A stretch of 46,284 bases of DNA from assembly GCA_025361205.1 (NCBI GenBank), contig JANYAS010000085.1:1-46284 (forward strand), read 5' to 3'. A model generated the notes under the pieces. The model was not told where the DNA came from, made no database searches, and saw nothing but the letters and a program-made list of their open reading frames with translations. Shown piece after piece: positions 19,165 to 27,567 of the stretch (within the stretch, counting starts at the first letter, position 1; each line of letters begins with the position of its first letter). This DNA comes from Holophagaceae bacterium (GTDB lineage: Bacteria > Acidobacteriota > Holophagae > Holophagales > Holophagaceae). Position numbers and translations under genes: made by a program.

Positions 19165-20085
19165 ATGACCCGCATCGCGTTCCTCGGCACGCCCCGGGCG
19201 GCCGTGCCGGCCCTCAGGGCCCTCGCCGAGGAAGGCGTGGAGGCGGTGTTTTGCAATCCCGACCGGCCCTCGGGCCGGGGCCGTCATATGGAGCCCCCGC
19301 CGGTAAAGGGGGCGGCCCAGCAGCTCGGTCTGCCGGTCCACCAGCCCCCGAGCTGGAAGCTGCCGGAGACGCGCGAGCTGTGGGAGTCGCTGCGGGTAGA
19401 CCTGGCCGTGGTGGTGGCGTACGGCCACATCCTGCCCCGCTGGATGCTGGAGGCCTGCCCCGGCGGGGTCTGGAACCTGCACTTCTCCCTGCTGCCCCGG
19501 TGGCGCGGCGCAGCCCCGGTGAATCACGCCCTCCTGGCCGGGGACGAGGAGACAGGGGTCAGCCTCATGCGGCTCGCGCCGGGCCTCGATGAAGGCCCCG
19601 TGCTGGCCCAGAGCCACCGGGATATCAGCCTCCAGGACACGGCGGAGAGTCTGCTCTCGGCCCTGGCACAGGACGCCGCCGACCTGCTGATGGATCAGCT
19701 GCCCCTGCTGCTGTGCGGCGCCGGGCAGCCCGTGGAACAGCACCACGACCTGGCCACCTATGCCTCCAAGCTGTCCAAGGCCATGGGCCACCTGGACTGG
19801 CGCCGGCCGGCCGCGGAGCTGCACCGTCAGGTCCGGGCCCTTTGGCCATGGCCCGGATCCGAGCTGCAACTGGAAGGTCAGCCCCTCAAGGTCTGTGGCG
19901 TGGGTGGGCTGCGCATCTGTTACCGCGATCCCGGCCAGCTGGTCTGGGGCAAGGAGGGCGCCTGGCTCATCACCCCCGACGGCGCCCTTGAACTCACCCA
20001 GCTCCAGCGCCCCGGCAAGCCCGTCCAGCCCGCACTGCAGGCCCTGCAGCCCTGGGGGGCTTCCGGCAGCCGGACGATCGGCTGA
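19165..20085 (+). CDS. fmt: Methionyl-tRNA formyltransferase
   Basis: Formylates Met-tRNA(fMet) with 10-formyl-tetrahydrofolate for translation initiation. The 306 residues begin with the Rossmann start TRIAFLGTPRAAVPAL and contain the catalytic-loop motif NLHFSLLPRWRGAAPVN (Asn and His of the formyl-transfer site). GVSLMRLAPGLDEGPVL follows, then the C-terminal OB-like tRNA-binding domain (about 205-306). The start overlaps the def operon spacing of two bases. Repeat A lies after the stop. Confidence 0.97.
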   Translation: MTRIAFLGTPRAAVPALRALAEEGVEAVFCNPDRPSGRGRHMEPPPVKGAAQQLGLPVHQPPSWKLPETRELWESLRVDLAVVVAYGHILPRWMLEACPGGVWNLHFSLLPRWRGAAPVNHALLAGDEETGVSLMRLAPGLDEGPVLAQSHRDISLQDTAESLLSALAQDAADLLMDQLPLLLCGAGQPVEQHHDLATYASKLSKAMGHLDWRRPAAELHRQVRALWPWPGSELQLEGQPLKVCGVGGLRICYRDPGQLVWGKEGAWLITPDGALELTQLQRPGKPVQPALQALQPWGASGSRTIG

Positions 20086-20100
20086 TCGAAGGACAAGCGT

Positions 20101-20194
20101 GGACAGGATTAACAGGATTTTGAAGGATCACCAGGAAGAGGCAGCAGCCTCTTGAATCCTGTTAATCAATCTTTTCATCCTGTTAATCCTGTCC
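20101..20194. repeat. Dispersed repeat family A, copy 1 (GGACAGGATTAACAGGAT)
   Basis: GGACAGGATTAACAGGAT (20101-20118) is perfectly inverted at 20177-20194. A partial inner copy, AATCCTGTTAATC, lies at 20155-20167. A second element with the same 18-base arms is at 28232-28333. Both sit between convergent genes (here fmt and the TPR gene). As RNA this folds into a long hairpin from either strand, so termination or mRNA 3'-end protection is possible. Confidence 0.85.
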
Positions 20195-20209
20195 CAGCTG
20201 TTGATTTTT

Positions 20210-22999
20210 CTAGGCCAGGCGCGCGGCCACGTCGCGGTAGTCGGGATCCATGTCATAGACCAGCCTGAATTCCTCGGCGGCCAGGCCGGTATTCCCCTGC
20301 TGGAGGTAGATCTCGGCCAGGTCGTAGCGGAGGCCGATGCTGTCCTCGGGCGGGAAGCCCGGGGCCAGGATGCCCTGGCGCAGCCACGCCACGGCGGTGG
20401 CGAGGTCGCCCCGGGCCTGTTCGCAGATGCTGAGCATCGAGCAGCACTCCAGGGTGCGCTCGGGGTCGCCCATGGCGATCTTGAACTCTTCGATGGCGGG
20501 CTCGATGAGCACCATCTCCTTGTAGGCGATGCCCAGGTTGTAGTGGGTATCGTAGTCGTCGCTCTTGACCTGCTTCTCCACGCCTTCGCGGAAGGCACTG
20601 AACAGTTCGTCCACGCTCTGGATCTTCTCCACGACGCGGGTGGCATCGTGCATCTCTTCGCCTTCGCCGGTGTCCATGAGGGCGGTGCCCAGCACGTCGG
20701 TGAGGTCGAAGAAGGAACTGGCGAAGTCACTTTCATCGAGCGCACTGGCCTTGGCGACGTGTCCCAGCTTCTGGAGCGCTACTTCGGCGCGATCGAGGCG
20801 GGCCCGCAGTTCGGGATGCCCAGGGAACTGCTTCAGGCCGACTTCGATCTCGATTTTCGCTTCTTCGGGGCTGCCGTAGTCGAGCTGGAAGTCGATGTCT
20901 CCGAGCAGGTTTTCCAGCTCCTCGGGCACGGCTAGGGGGGCCGGCGCCGCGATCGGGGGCGTTGGTTCTGGCAGCGCGGACAGGGCCGCGATGACCTCCG
21001 GCTCGAGTTGGCGGGTGGGCATGGGTGGCAGCGGCGCCGTGGGGGCTGAGAGGTAGGCTTCCGGGGCCTCGCTGGGGGCGAAGTCGGTGAGGGTCGCGTC
21101 CATCCAGTCCAGGTCCGACGCGTCGAGCGCGGCCGGTTCGGACTGGGGCGGCAGGACGGGTGGTGGCAGCGTCGGGGGGGCGAAGGGGTCCGGGGGAAGA
21201 TCGTTCCGGTCGGAAAGGAGGGGAAGACTGTCTCCCATAGCAAAGGGCCTGGGGGTGGGGGTTGGCGTCGGGGTCCGGGTGGGGGGAGGCGCTTCAAAGC
21301 CCGGGAGATCCAGCCCGATGATCATGTCCAGGTCGCTGGGGGGCGGCGGAGCGATGGGTGCAGGCGATGCCGACGCCGCAGCGGCGGGCACTGAGGGCAC
21401 GGCGGGCGACCGGGGGGCCCGCGAGGCCGGCGGCGGCAACGCGCCGGGTTCCGGCAGGCCCAGGGCCCGGCGGTGGATGCGGGTGGAACCAGGAAAGAGC
21501 TGCTCCGCCATGTCCAGCAGGTGCGCGGCCTCGCGCTTTCGACCGAGCTGGACGAGGGCCTGGGCGCTTTGCGAGTACTGCATCTGCACCTGGGTCAGGC
21601 GACCGGTGGTGCGGTGGACCGCGACGATGGCCTCGATGATGGTGAGGTCCGAGGGATCCAGCTCCAGGGCCTTCTTGTAGGTCTCGATGGCCCGTTCGGG
21701 GCTGCCGCTGCGGAGCATGGCCTCGGCCTCGCGGGAAAACTGGTCGATGCGCAGGCGCTTGACGGGGTCCACTTCGGTCTCGCCGCCGTGGAGGGTGGTC
21801 TCCTGGGGGGGCTGAGGTTCGAAGCTCGTCGAGGCGCCGAAGGTGGAAAAGCCGGAGGCGGACGGGGCCGCGGCGCCGGGCACCACGCCCAGGGCCTGGA
21901 GTTGGCCCCCAAGGTGGCTGATGAGGGATTGGTCGTTGTTCTGATAGGCCAGGCCGTAGGCGCTCTGGAGGGCGTGGATCTGTTCCGTCCGGTTGCCACT
22001 CTGGTGGGCGATCTCAGCGAGCAGCATCCAGGCTTCGGTCCCAATGTTGCCCTGGAGGGCCGCCCGGAGACAGCGACCGACGGTGTCGCCGGCTCCGCGG
22101 CGGGCCAGCTCCCGGGCGATGGGCGCGAACAGCCTCAGGCCCTCGTCCGCCCGGTCGGCGTTGACGAGGTTGCGCAGGGCCTTCTCGCAGAGGGGCAGGG
22201 TTTTCTCGGGGAGCTGGGCCACTTCCGCCAGGGCCTCGAGGGCCCGGTCCGGATGGCCGCTGCGCAGCTCGATTTCGGCCAGGGCCTCCAGCAGTTCCGT
22301 GTTGCGAACATTGTTGACGAGGCCCTCACGCAGGTGCTGGGCGGCGGTGGTGTAGTCGCCCTGGATCACGCCCAGACGGCTCTGCGTGAGGTAGACCTGG
22401 GGTGTGGAGATCATCGCTTTGGCCCGCTCCAGGATCTGGTTGGCCTCCACGTGCATTTGTTCCATGGCCAGGGATTCCGCCACCTCGAGGTAAATGCCCG
22501 CGGCCCGGTCCTTCATGCCCTCCTTGTTGTAGAGGTCCGCCAGCTTGACCTTCATCTTCAGGTTCTTGGGGTCCAGGTCCACGACCTTGTTGAACTCCTC
22601 CAGCGCCCGCTTGATGAGCCCCTTCTTCTGGAAGTATTCGGCCACCTGCAGGTGGACCTTCACCGCATCGGGGGTCTTATTCATCTGGCGGTAGAGATCC
22701 GCCAGGCGCTGGGCGGCGTCGATGTCCTCGGGGGCGTTGCGCACCACCTTCTGGAAAATGGCGGCGGAGCGGGCGTGGAAACCGTCCCGTTCATAGGCGC
22801 TGCCGAGGCGCTTGTGGATCTCGACCCCTTCCTTCACGCGGCCGATCTGGATACAGAGATCCCCGATCTGGTTTAGGGTGTTGTAATCCTTGGGATTATC
22901 GTCGGTGAGTTTCTGAAATTCGTCGATGGCGCGCTCGACCTTGCCCGCCGTCAAGAGCTTGTCGGCTTCCTTCTTGACTTTGACGCGATCAATGGCCAT
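20210..22999 (-). CDS. Large tetratricopeptide-repeat protein
   Basis: A 929-residue protein built mostly of TPRs, without signal peptide or membrane segment. Block one spans about residues 1-390 (LLTAGKVERAIDEFQKLTDD, AEYFQKKGLIKRALEEFNKV, and so on). Another block lies at about 415-510 (RAIETYKKALELDPSDLTII). A proline-rich disordered linker follows (about 525-690, including a Thr-Pro run), then a C-terminal TPR block (about 695-929, ending in AEEFRLVYDMDPDYRDVAAR). Such proteins scaffold protein complexes. No specific partner can be named. A minus-strand TACACT (complement of 23034-23039) lies upstream and could be its -10. Confidence 0.9.
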   Translation of the reverse strand: MAIDRVKVKKEADKLLTAGKVERAIDEFQKLTDDNPKDYNTLNQIGDLCIQIGRVKEGVEIHKRLGSAYERDGFHARSAAIFQKVVRNAPEDIDAAQRLADLYRQMNKTPDAVKVHLQVAEYFQKKGLIKRALEEFNKVVDLDPKNLKMKVKLADLYNKEGMKDRAAGIYLEVAESLAMEQMHVEANQILERAKAMISTPQVYLTQSRLGVIQGDYTTAAQHLREGLVNNVRNTELLEALAEIELRSGHPDRALEALAEVAQLPEKTLPLCEKALRNLVNADRADEGLRLFAPIARELARRGAGDTVGRCLRAALQGNIGTEAWMLLAEIAHQSGNRTEQIHALQSAYGLAYQNNDQSLISHLGGQLQALGVVPGAAAPSASGFSTFGASTSFEPQPPQETTLHGGETEVDPVKRLRIDQFSREAEAMLRSGSPERAIETYKKALELDPSDLTIIEAIVAVHRTTGRLTQVQMQYSQSAQALVQLGRKREAAHLLDMAEQLFPGSTRIHRRALGLPEPGALPPPASRAPRSPAVPSVPAAAASASPAPIAPPPPSDLDMIIGLDLPGFEAPPPTRTPTPTPTPRPFAMGDSLPLLSDRNDLPPDPFAPPTLPPPVLPPQSEPAALDASDLDWMDATLTDFAPSEAPEAYLSAPTAPLPPMPTRQLEPEVIAALSALPEPTPPIAAPAPLAVPEELENLLGDIDFQLDYGSPEEAKIEIEVGLKQFPGHPELRARLDRAEVALQKLGHVAKASALDESDFASSFFDLTDVLGTALMDTGEGEEMHDATRVVEKIQSVDELFSAFREGVEKQVKSDDYDTHYNLGIAYKEMVLIEPAIEEFKIAMGDPERTLECCSMLSICEQARGDLATAVAWLRQGILAPGFPPEDSIGLRYDLAEIYLQQGNTGLAAEEFRLVYDMDPDYRDVAARLA

Positions 23000-23066
23000 T
23001 CAGCTGCCTCGAATTTCCTACCGGAGTTCGCAAAGTGTAGGCGGGGGCGGGCCGCCTTGGATAGAC

Positions 23067-23483
23067 CTACCGCAGGTGACCGCTGGTGAAGCTGTGAGGA
23101 AGCAGGTCCTCCAGGCGATGGAGCTCCCGGGTCCGGCGGTTGGCCAGGAGCACGGGCAAGGTCCCCGCAAATTCCACCAGGGCCTGACGGCAGGCCCCGC
23201 AGGGCGGGGTCAAGGCCTCGACGTCGGTGACGACCACCACCGCCACCAGGCCGCCGGGGCGGAGGCCGGAGGCCACGGCAGCGCTCAGGGCCCCGCGCTC
23301 GGCACAGAGGGCGAGGGGATAGGCGGCGTTCTCCACGTTGCATCCGGCCACCACCTCGCCAGAAGCCGTCAGCAGGGCCGCGCCCACAAGAAAGTGGGAG
23401 TAGGGGGCGTGGGCATGATCCCGGGCCTTCCAGGCCGCATTAAGCAGGGGTGTCCAGGCCGGGGATTGGGGATCATCAAACAA
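23067..23483 (-). CDS. cdd: Cytidine deaminase
   Basis: Converts cytidine and deoxycytidine to uridine forms in pyrimidine salvage. The 138 residues show the zinc-site motifs NVENAAYPLALCAERGAL (Cys-Ala-Glu) and PPCGACRQALVEF, plus the N-terminal APYSHFLVGAAL. This is the short homotetrameric type. I take TTG as start: GGAGG lies five bases upstream and the first residues (MFDDPQSP) lead directly into the fold. It lies 18 bases after the DUF58 gene, so the two are probably one transcript. Confidence 0.93.
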   Translation of the reverse strand: MFDDPQSPAWTPLLNAAWKARDHAHAPYSHFLVGAALLTASGEVVAGCNVENAAYPLALCAERGALSAAVASGLRPGGLVAVVVVTDVEALTPPCGACRQALVEFAGTLPVLLANRRTRELHRLEDLLPHSFTSGHLR

Positions 23484-23501
23484 CAGAACCTCCAGGGACC
23501 T

Positions 23502-24458
23502 TCAGCTTATCGGAGGTTGTGCAGCGGCGCTGATTACAGATTCTCCTTCGCCCGTGCCGGCGGCCTGGGCCAGCGCGAGGGTGCGCCAACAGACCGCGTG
23601 GCCACGGTACACCCGGATCCCTTCCGCCCCCTGGAGCTCCAGGCTGATGTCGAGCTTCTGGAGGCGCGCCTGCAGGACCGCACCGGACAGGCGCTCCAGC
23701 TCACGCTCGAAGGGCCGTCCAGGGGCCCAGGCGGTCAGGTCCAGCCGCAGGTGCAGCCCCATGGGGCGCTCCTCCTCGAAGGTGCGGACCCAGGGCTGGC
23801 CCCGCTGGGCCGTGCGCTTCCAGTGGACCCGGCCCGGGGCGTCGCCCACCCTCAGGGGTCGGCTGCCCTCGGGGCTGCTGGTCCCCTCCTGGGCCAGGCT
23901 GCGCTGGCCCTCGCCGCGCCAGCTCGCGGGCCGGGCGGGCGGGGTGCGGGGATGGGGAAGCACCAGCACGGACTGATTCAGCTCCAAGAAGCGGGATTTC
24001 TCTAGCAGGCCGAAGGGAAATCGGGTGCGGAACTCCAGGGACCGGAGGCGGGTCCAGCCTCGGTGGGCGGCCCGGACCTGGAGGACCACCAGGGTTTCGC
24101 CCACCCGGCTGGCGGCGCCCAGGAACCCGGGTTCCACGGTTCCGTCAACCATCGTCAGGTGCAGTTCGAGGCCCCGGACGCGCCCCCGCCCGGCATCCCG
24201 GAGCCGCAGGCGGATCCCGCCGCGCACCCGGGCGAACAGGTTACCCTCCTCCAGCCCCGCCACCCGGAGCCCCTGCAGGGCCCGGCGGCTGAGGATCCCC
24301 GAGACCAGGAAGAGGCCCAACATCAGCGCGAACACTAGGTAGAGCAGGTTGTTCCCAGTGTTGACCGAGAAGGCCCCCACGGCCAGCAGGGCCAGCAGGT
24401 ACTGCGCGCCCAGCCCCGTGAGGGACAGGCGCAGGCGGCGGTCGCTCCAGAGCCTCAC
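23502..24458 (-). CDS. DUF58-domain membrane protein
   Basis: A 318-residue protein with two N-terminal transmembrane segments (GAQYLLALLAVGAFSVN, NNLLYLVFALMLGLFLVSGI), then a beta-rich region. The DUF58 signature is around residues 195-230: SPEGSRPLRVGDAPGRVHWK followed by RTAQRGQPWVRTFEEE. DUF58 proteins usually sit beside a MoxR ATPase and a transglutaminase-like protein. Neither is here. The start is GTG. Its position matches the usual start before the first membrane segment. Function is uncertain. Confidence 0.85.
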   Translation of the reverse strand: MRLWSDRRLRLSLTGLGAQYLLALLAVGAFSVNTGNNLLYLVFALMLGLFLVSGILSRRALQGLRVAGLEEGNLFARVRGGIRLRLRDAGRGRVRGLELHLTMVDGTVEPGFLGAASRVGETLVVLQVRAAHRGWTRLRSLEFRTRFPFGLLEKSRFLELNQSVLVLPHPRTPPARPASWRGEGQRSLAQEGTSSPEGSRPLRVGDAPGRVHWKRTAQRGQPWVRTFEEERPMGLHLRLDLTAWAPGRPFERELERLSGAVLQARLQKLDISLELQGAEGIRVYRGHAVCWRTLALAQAAGTGEGESVISAAAQPPIS

Positions 24459-24666
24459 GCGACGCCTCCGCCTATCGCACGCTGCGCGTGCTCCGGCTCG
24501 CTCCGCTTGCCGAGGCGACGTACGATCCCAGGTAACGCCTGCGTTGTCTGGGGGAGCCTCCCTGCGCCGCGCCCATAGGGCTTCGGCTTCGCCAAAGTGG
24601 CACTTCGCTCCTGCACCGTGCTCATGGGCTCCAGCCTACCGCCGAGGCCGGTCCGAGACCTCCTGA

Positions 24667-24672
24667 TAGCAT
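24667..24672 (+). promoter_or_regulatory. Candidate -10 element of amino-acid permease
   Basis: TAGCAT overlaps an in-frame ATG at 24671 and lies 22 bases before ATG 24695. That spacing matches other genes here, which argues that 24695 is the real start. Confidence 0.35.
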
Positions 24673-24694
24673 GGACCCTCTCCTCAAGGCGCCC

Positions 24695-26269
24695 ATGCTG
24701 AACCGTCTCTTCCGCACCAAGACACTGGAGCAGCTGCGGGCCAGCGCCGAGGCACCAGAGCATCAGCTCAAGAAGAGCCTGGGGGCCTTCGAGCTCACCA
24801 TGTTCGGCATCGGCGCCATCATCGGGGCGGGCATCTTCAGCTCCATCGGCACCGCCGCCGCGGGGAACGTGGCGGACGGACGCCTGCCCGCGGGCCCCGC
24901 CCTGGTCATCAGCATCCTCGTGGTTGCCCTCATTTGCGGGTTCACGGCCCTGGCCTACGCCGAGATGGCCTCCATGATCCCGGTCTCGGGCAGCGCCTAC
25001 ACCTACGCCTACGCGACCCTTGGCGAATTGATGGCCTGGATCATCGGCTGGGATCTGCTGCTGGAATACGCCATCTCCAACGTGGCCGTGGCCATCTCCT
25101 GGGGCGACTACGCGCGCAGTTTCCTATCCACGGTGTTCCACATCGAGATTCCCGGCTGGCTGGGCATGGATCCCCGCAGCGCCCTGAAGCTGGTCCAGGG
25201 GATCCCGGACATGGCCCTCGGCGCGAAGATTCACGCCCTGGCCCAGGCCAAGGCGGGCCTCCTCAGCGGTGGAGCCACCTTCCTGAACTGGGACGTGGTG
25301 AGGGCCGCGCCCACGGTCGCGGGCTACCCCATCACCATCAACCTGCTGGCCGTGGTCATCACGGCCCTGATCACCTGGCTCTGCTACATCGGCATCAAGG
25401 AGAGCGCGCGCGTCAACAGCGTGATGGTGGTCATCAAGGTGGCGATCCTCCTGGCGGTGGTGGGCCTCGGCATCCGGTTCATCCAGCCCGCCAACTGGCA
25501 TCCCTTCATGCCCCACGGGTGGCCTGGCATCCAGGCGGGCGCCGCCATCATCTTTTTCGCCTTCATCGGGTTTGACGCCGTCAGCACCACTGCGGAGGAA
25601 TGCAAGAACCCCGGGCGCGACCTGCCCCGGGGCATCCTCTGGTCCCTGGTGATCTGCACGGTGATCTACGCCGCCGTGGCCTTGGTGGTGACGGGAATGC
25701 TCCACTACACGCGCCTGGGCGGCATCGCCGATCCGCTGGCCTACATCTTCACCGAGCACAAGATGGCGGGCATCGCGGCCGTCATCAGCTTCGGCGCGGT
25801 CATCGCCACCACCGCGGCGCTCCTGGTCTACCAGGTGGGTCAGCCCCGCATCTTCATGAGCATGAGCCGGGACGGCCTGCTGGGCCCCTGGTTCGGCAAG
25901 GTCCATGACCGCTTCAAGACCCCCTCCAACGCGACCCTGCTCACGGGCTTCCTAGTGGCCATCCCCGCCGCCCTGCTCAACATCGACGAGGTGGTGGAAC
26001 TGGCCAACATTGGAACCCTCTTCGCGTTCGTGATCGTCTGCGCCGCCGTGCTGATCCTGCGGAAGCGCCGTCCCGAAGCCCCCCGGAAGTTCGTGATGCC
26101 CTTCGCGTGGATCATCGCCCCCCTCGGCATCCTGGGCTGCTTCTGGATCGCCCGGGGCCTGCCGGCGCTCACCTGGTACCGCTTCTTCGCCTGGTTGGGC
26201 ATCGGCCTGGTGATCTACTTCTTCTACGGCTCGCGGAAAAGCCGTCTGAGGGCCGTATCTGCGCCATGA
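24695..26269 (+). CDS. APC-family amino-acid permease (cationic amino-acid transporter type)
   Basis: A 524-residue inner-membrane transporter of the amino acid-polyamine-organocation superfamily. Its N-terminus (LFRTKTLEQLRASAEAPEHQ, LKKSLGAFELTMFGIGAIIG) is that of bacterial CAT/YfnA-like permeases. The GAIIGAGIF substrate-binding loop in helix 1 is intact. I count about 12 hydrophobic helices, including LAYAEMASMIPVSGSAYTYA and FIGFDAVSTTAEECKNPGRD. I chose ATG 24695 over ATG 24671 because the latter lies inside a -10-like TAGCAT. The substrate cannot be read from sequence. Confidence 0.9.
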   Translation: MLNRLFRTKTLEQLRASAEAPEHQLKKSLGAFELTMFGIGAIIGAGIFSSIGTAAAGNVADGRLPAGPALVISILVVALICGFTALAYAEMASMIPVSGSAYTYAYATLGELMAWIIGWDLLLEYAISNVAVAISWGDYARSFLSTVFHIEIPGWLGMDPRSALKLVQGIPDMALGAKIHALAQAKAGLLSGGATFLNWDVVRAAPTVAGYPITINLLAVVITALITWLCYIGIKESARVNSVMVVIKVAILLAVVGLGIRFIQPANWHPFMPHGWPGIQAGAAIIFFAFIGFDAVSTTAEECKNPGRDLPRGILWSLVICTVIYAAVALVVTGMLHYTRLGGIADPLAYIFTEHKMAGIAAVISFGAVIATTAALLVYQVGQPRIFMSMSRDGLLGPWFGKVHDRFKTPSNATLLTGFLVAIPAALLNIDEVVELANIGTLFAFVIVCAAVLILRKRRPEAPRKFVMPFAWIIAPLGILGCFWIARGLPALTWYRFFAWLGIGLVIYFFYGSRKSRLRAVSAP

Positions 26270-26287
26270 TTTGACGTGGAGTCCACC

Positions 26288-26938
26288 ATGTTCACCGGCC
26301 TCATCAGACACCTTGGCACCCTGGAATCTCGGTCTTCCCGACCCGGGGGCGCCCGGCTGCGCATCGCGGCCCCGGCGGACCTGCTGGCCCGGGCCGAGGG
26401 GGGCGCCAGCATCGCCGTGAACGGCGCCTGTCTCACCAGCGTGGCGGCGGACGGCCGGGCCTGGGAGGCGGACCTCAGCGAGGAGACGCTGGAGAAGACC
26501 ACCCTGGGCCGCCTGCTCCTAGGCGCCGCCCTGCACCTGGAACCCGCCCTGCGGGTGGGCGATCCCCTGGACGGCCACCTGGTGTCAGGCCACGTGGATG
26601 GAATTGGACAGCTGGTGTCCCGTCCCCATGGCCACGGCGGCGTGGATGAGGGCATCTGGCGCTTTGCCATGCCCCTGGCCCTGGCGCCCATGACCGCGCC
26701 CAAGGGCTCGGTAGCCGTGGACGGCATCTCGCTCACTGTGGTGGACTGCGGCACCGATTGGTTCACCGTGGCCATCATCCCCGAGACCGTGATCCGCACG
26801 GCCCTGGCGACCCTGCGCCCCGGCGACCCCGTCAACCTCGAAGCCGACCCCATCGGCCGCTTTGTGGCCCGGGCCCTGGCATTGCGTGGGAGTGACGAAA
26901 AGCTGGCCAAGTTCGCCAAGGGCGGATGGGCTTCCTGA
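26288..26938 (+). CDS. ribE: Riboflavin synthase, alpha chain
   Basis: Dismutates two 6,7-dimethyl-8-ribityllumazines into riboflavin. The 216 residues form the two lumazine-binding repeats: MFTGLIRHLGTLE with VNGACLTSV, and GHLVSGHVDGIGQ with VDGISLTVVDC. Starting at MFTGLI is universal in the family, so ATG 26288 is chosen over the in-frame GTG at 26276. It lies 18 bases after the permease gene. The other riboflavin genes are not in this window. Repeat B copy 2 follows the stop. Confidence 0.95.
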   Translation: MFTGLIRHLGTLESRSSRPGGARLRIAAPADLLARAEGGASIAVNGACLTSVAADGRAWEADLSEETLEKTTLGRLLLGAALHLEPALRVGDPLDGHLVSGHVDGIGQLVSRPHGHGGVDEGIWRFAMPLALAPMTAPKGSVAVDGISLTVVDCGTDWFTVAIIPETVIRTALATLRPGDPVNLEADPIGRFVARALALRGSDEKLAKFAKGGWAS

Positions 26939-26954
26939 TTTCCGAGAAAGAAAC

Positions 26955-27037
26955 AGCGGGAACACAGAGGGCACAGAGAGCAACAGAGGACACAGAGGAA
27001 AGTCACTGCTTTGGCAGTTCTCTGTGTTCCGCTTTTC
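26955..27037. repeat. Dispersed repeat family B, copy 2
   Basis: AGCGGGAACACAGAGGGCAC and further ACAGAG units are followed by TTCTCTGTGTTCCGCTTTTC. The arms match those at 7031-7120 closely while the centres differ. Again it lies between convergent genes (ribE and smpB). Confidence 0.75.
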
Positions 27038-27064
27038 TTGTTCTTGATCTCCTGACGACCTCGA

Positions 27065-27520
27065 CTACTCCCGGTCGCCCTTGCGGATGCGTTCCATCTC
27101 GCGCTTCTGTTCGCGCTGCTTCAGGGCCTCGCGCTTGTCGGCGTGGGCCTTGCCCTCGGCCAAGGCCACCTTCACCTTGATCATGCCCTTTTCGTTCAGG
27201 TAGATGGCCAGGGGGATAATGGTGAGGCCCTTGCGCACGACCTTCGAAGTCATCTTGGTGATCTCGGCCTTGTGCAGCAGCAGCTTGCGGGCGCGCAGGG
27301 GGTCGTGGTTGGCATAGGTACCGAACTTGTAGGGCGAGATGTGGGCCTGCTTGAGCCAAAGTTCCCCGTCGGTCACGTCCACATAGGCATCCTGCAGCTG
27401 CCCCAGGCCCGCACGGAGGGATTTCACCTCGGTTCCATGCAGGGCAATCCCCGCCTCCCAGGTCTCGAGGACGTGGTAGTCGTGCCAGGCTTTCCGGTTG
27501 CGGACCAGATCCTCACTCAT
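27065..27520 (-). CDS. smpB: SsrA-binding protein SmpB
   Basis: Binds tmRNA and delivers it to stalled ribosomes for trans-translation. At 151 residues it has the standard length and the family blocks NRKAWHDYHVLETWEAGI, LHGTEVKSLRAG, HISPYKFG and the basic C-terminal tail (KADKREALKQREQKREMERI context) that enters the mRNA channel. A minus-strand TACACT (complement of 27526-27531) ends only five bases before the ATG. If used, it would give a nearly leaderless mRNA. The tmRNA gene itself is not seen in the window. Confidence 0.96.
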   Translation of the reverse strand: MSEDLVRNRKAWHDYHVLETWEAGIALHGTEVKSLRAGLGQLQDAYVDVTDGELWLKQAHISPYKFGTYANHDPLRARKLLLHKAEITKMTSKVVRKGLTIIPLAIYLNEKGMIKVKVALAEGKAHADKREALKQREQKREMERIRKGDRE

Positions 27521-27541
27521 GGGACCAGTGTAGCTCCCCGG

Positions 27542-27547
27542 TAGACT
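27542..27547 (+). promoter_or_regulatory. Candidate -10 element of the DedA gene
   Basis: TAGACT lies 20 bases before the DedA ATG. It sits next to an oppositely facing TACACT for smpB, so the two promoters are back to back within about 25 bases. Confidence 0.4.
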
Positions 27548-27567
27548 GGTCCTTTTGGGACTCGCTC

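Noticed and set aside
20101..20194. Repeats A and B as CRISPR arrays
   Set aside because: Units are inverted and overlapping rather than regularly spaced direct repeats, no spacers of uniform length exist, and no cas gene is present.
24455..24763. 102-codon minus-strand frame before DUF58
   Set aside because: It overlaps the permease promoter and start. The peptide has no recognisable features, so it is not listed as a gene.
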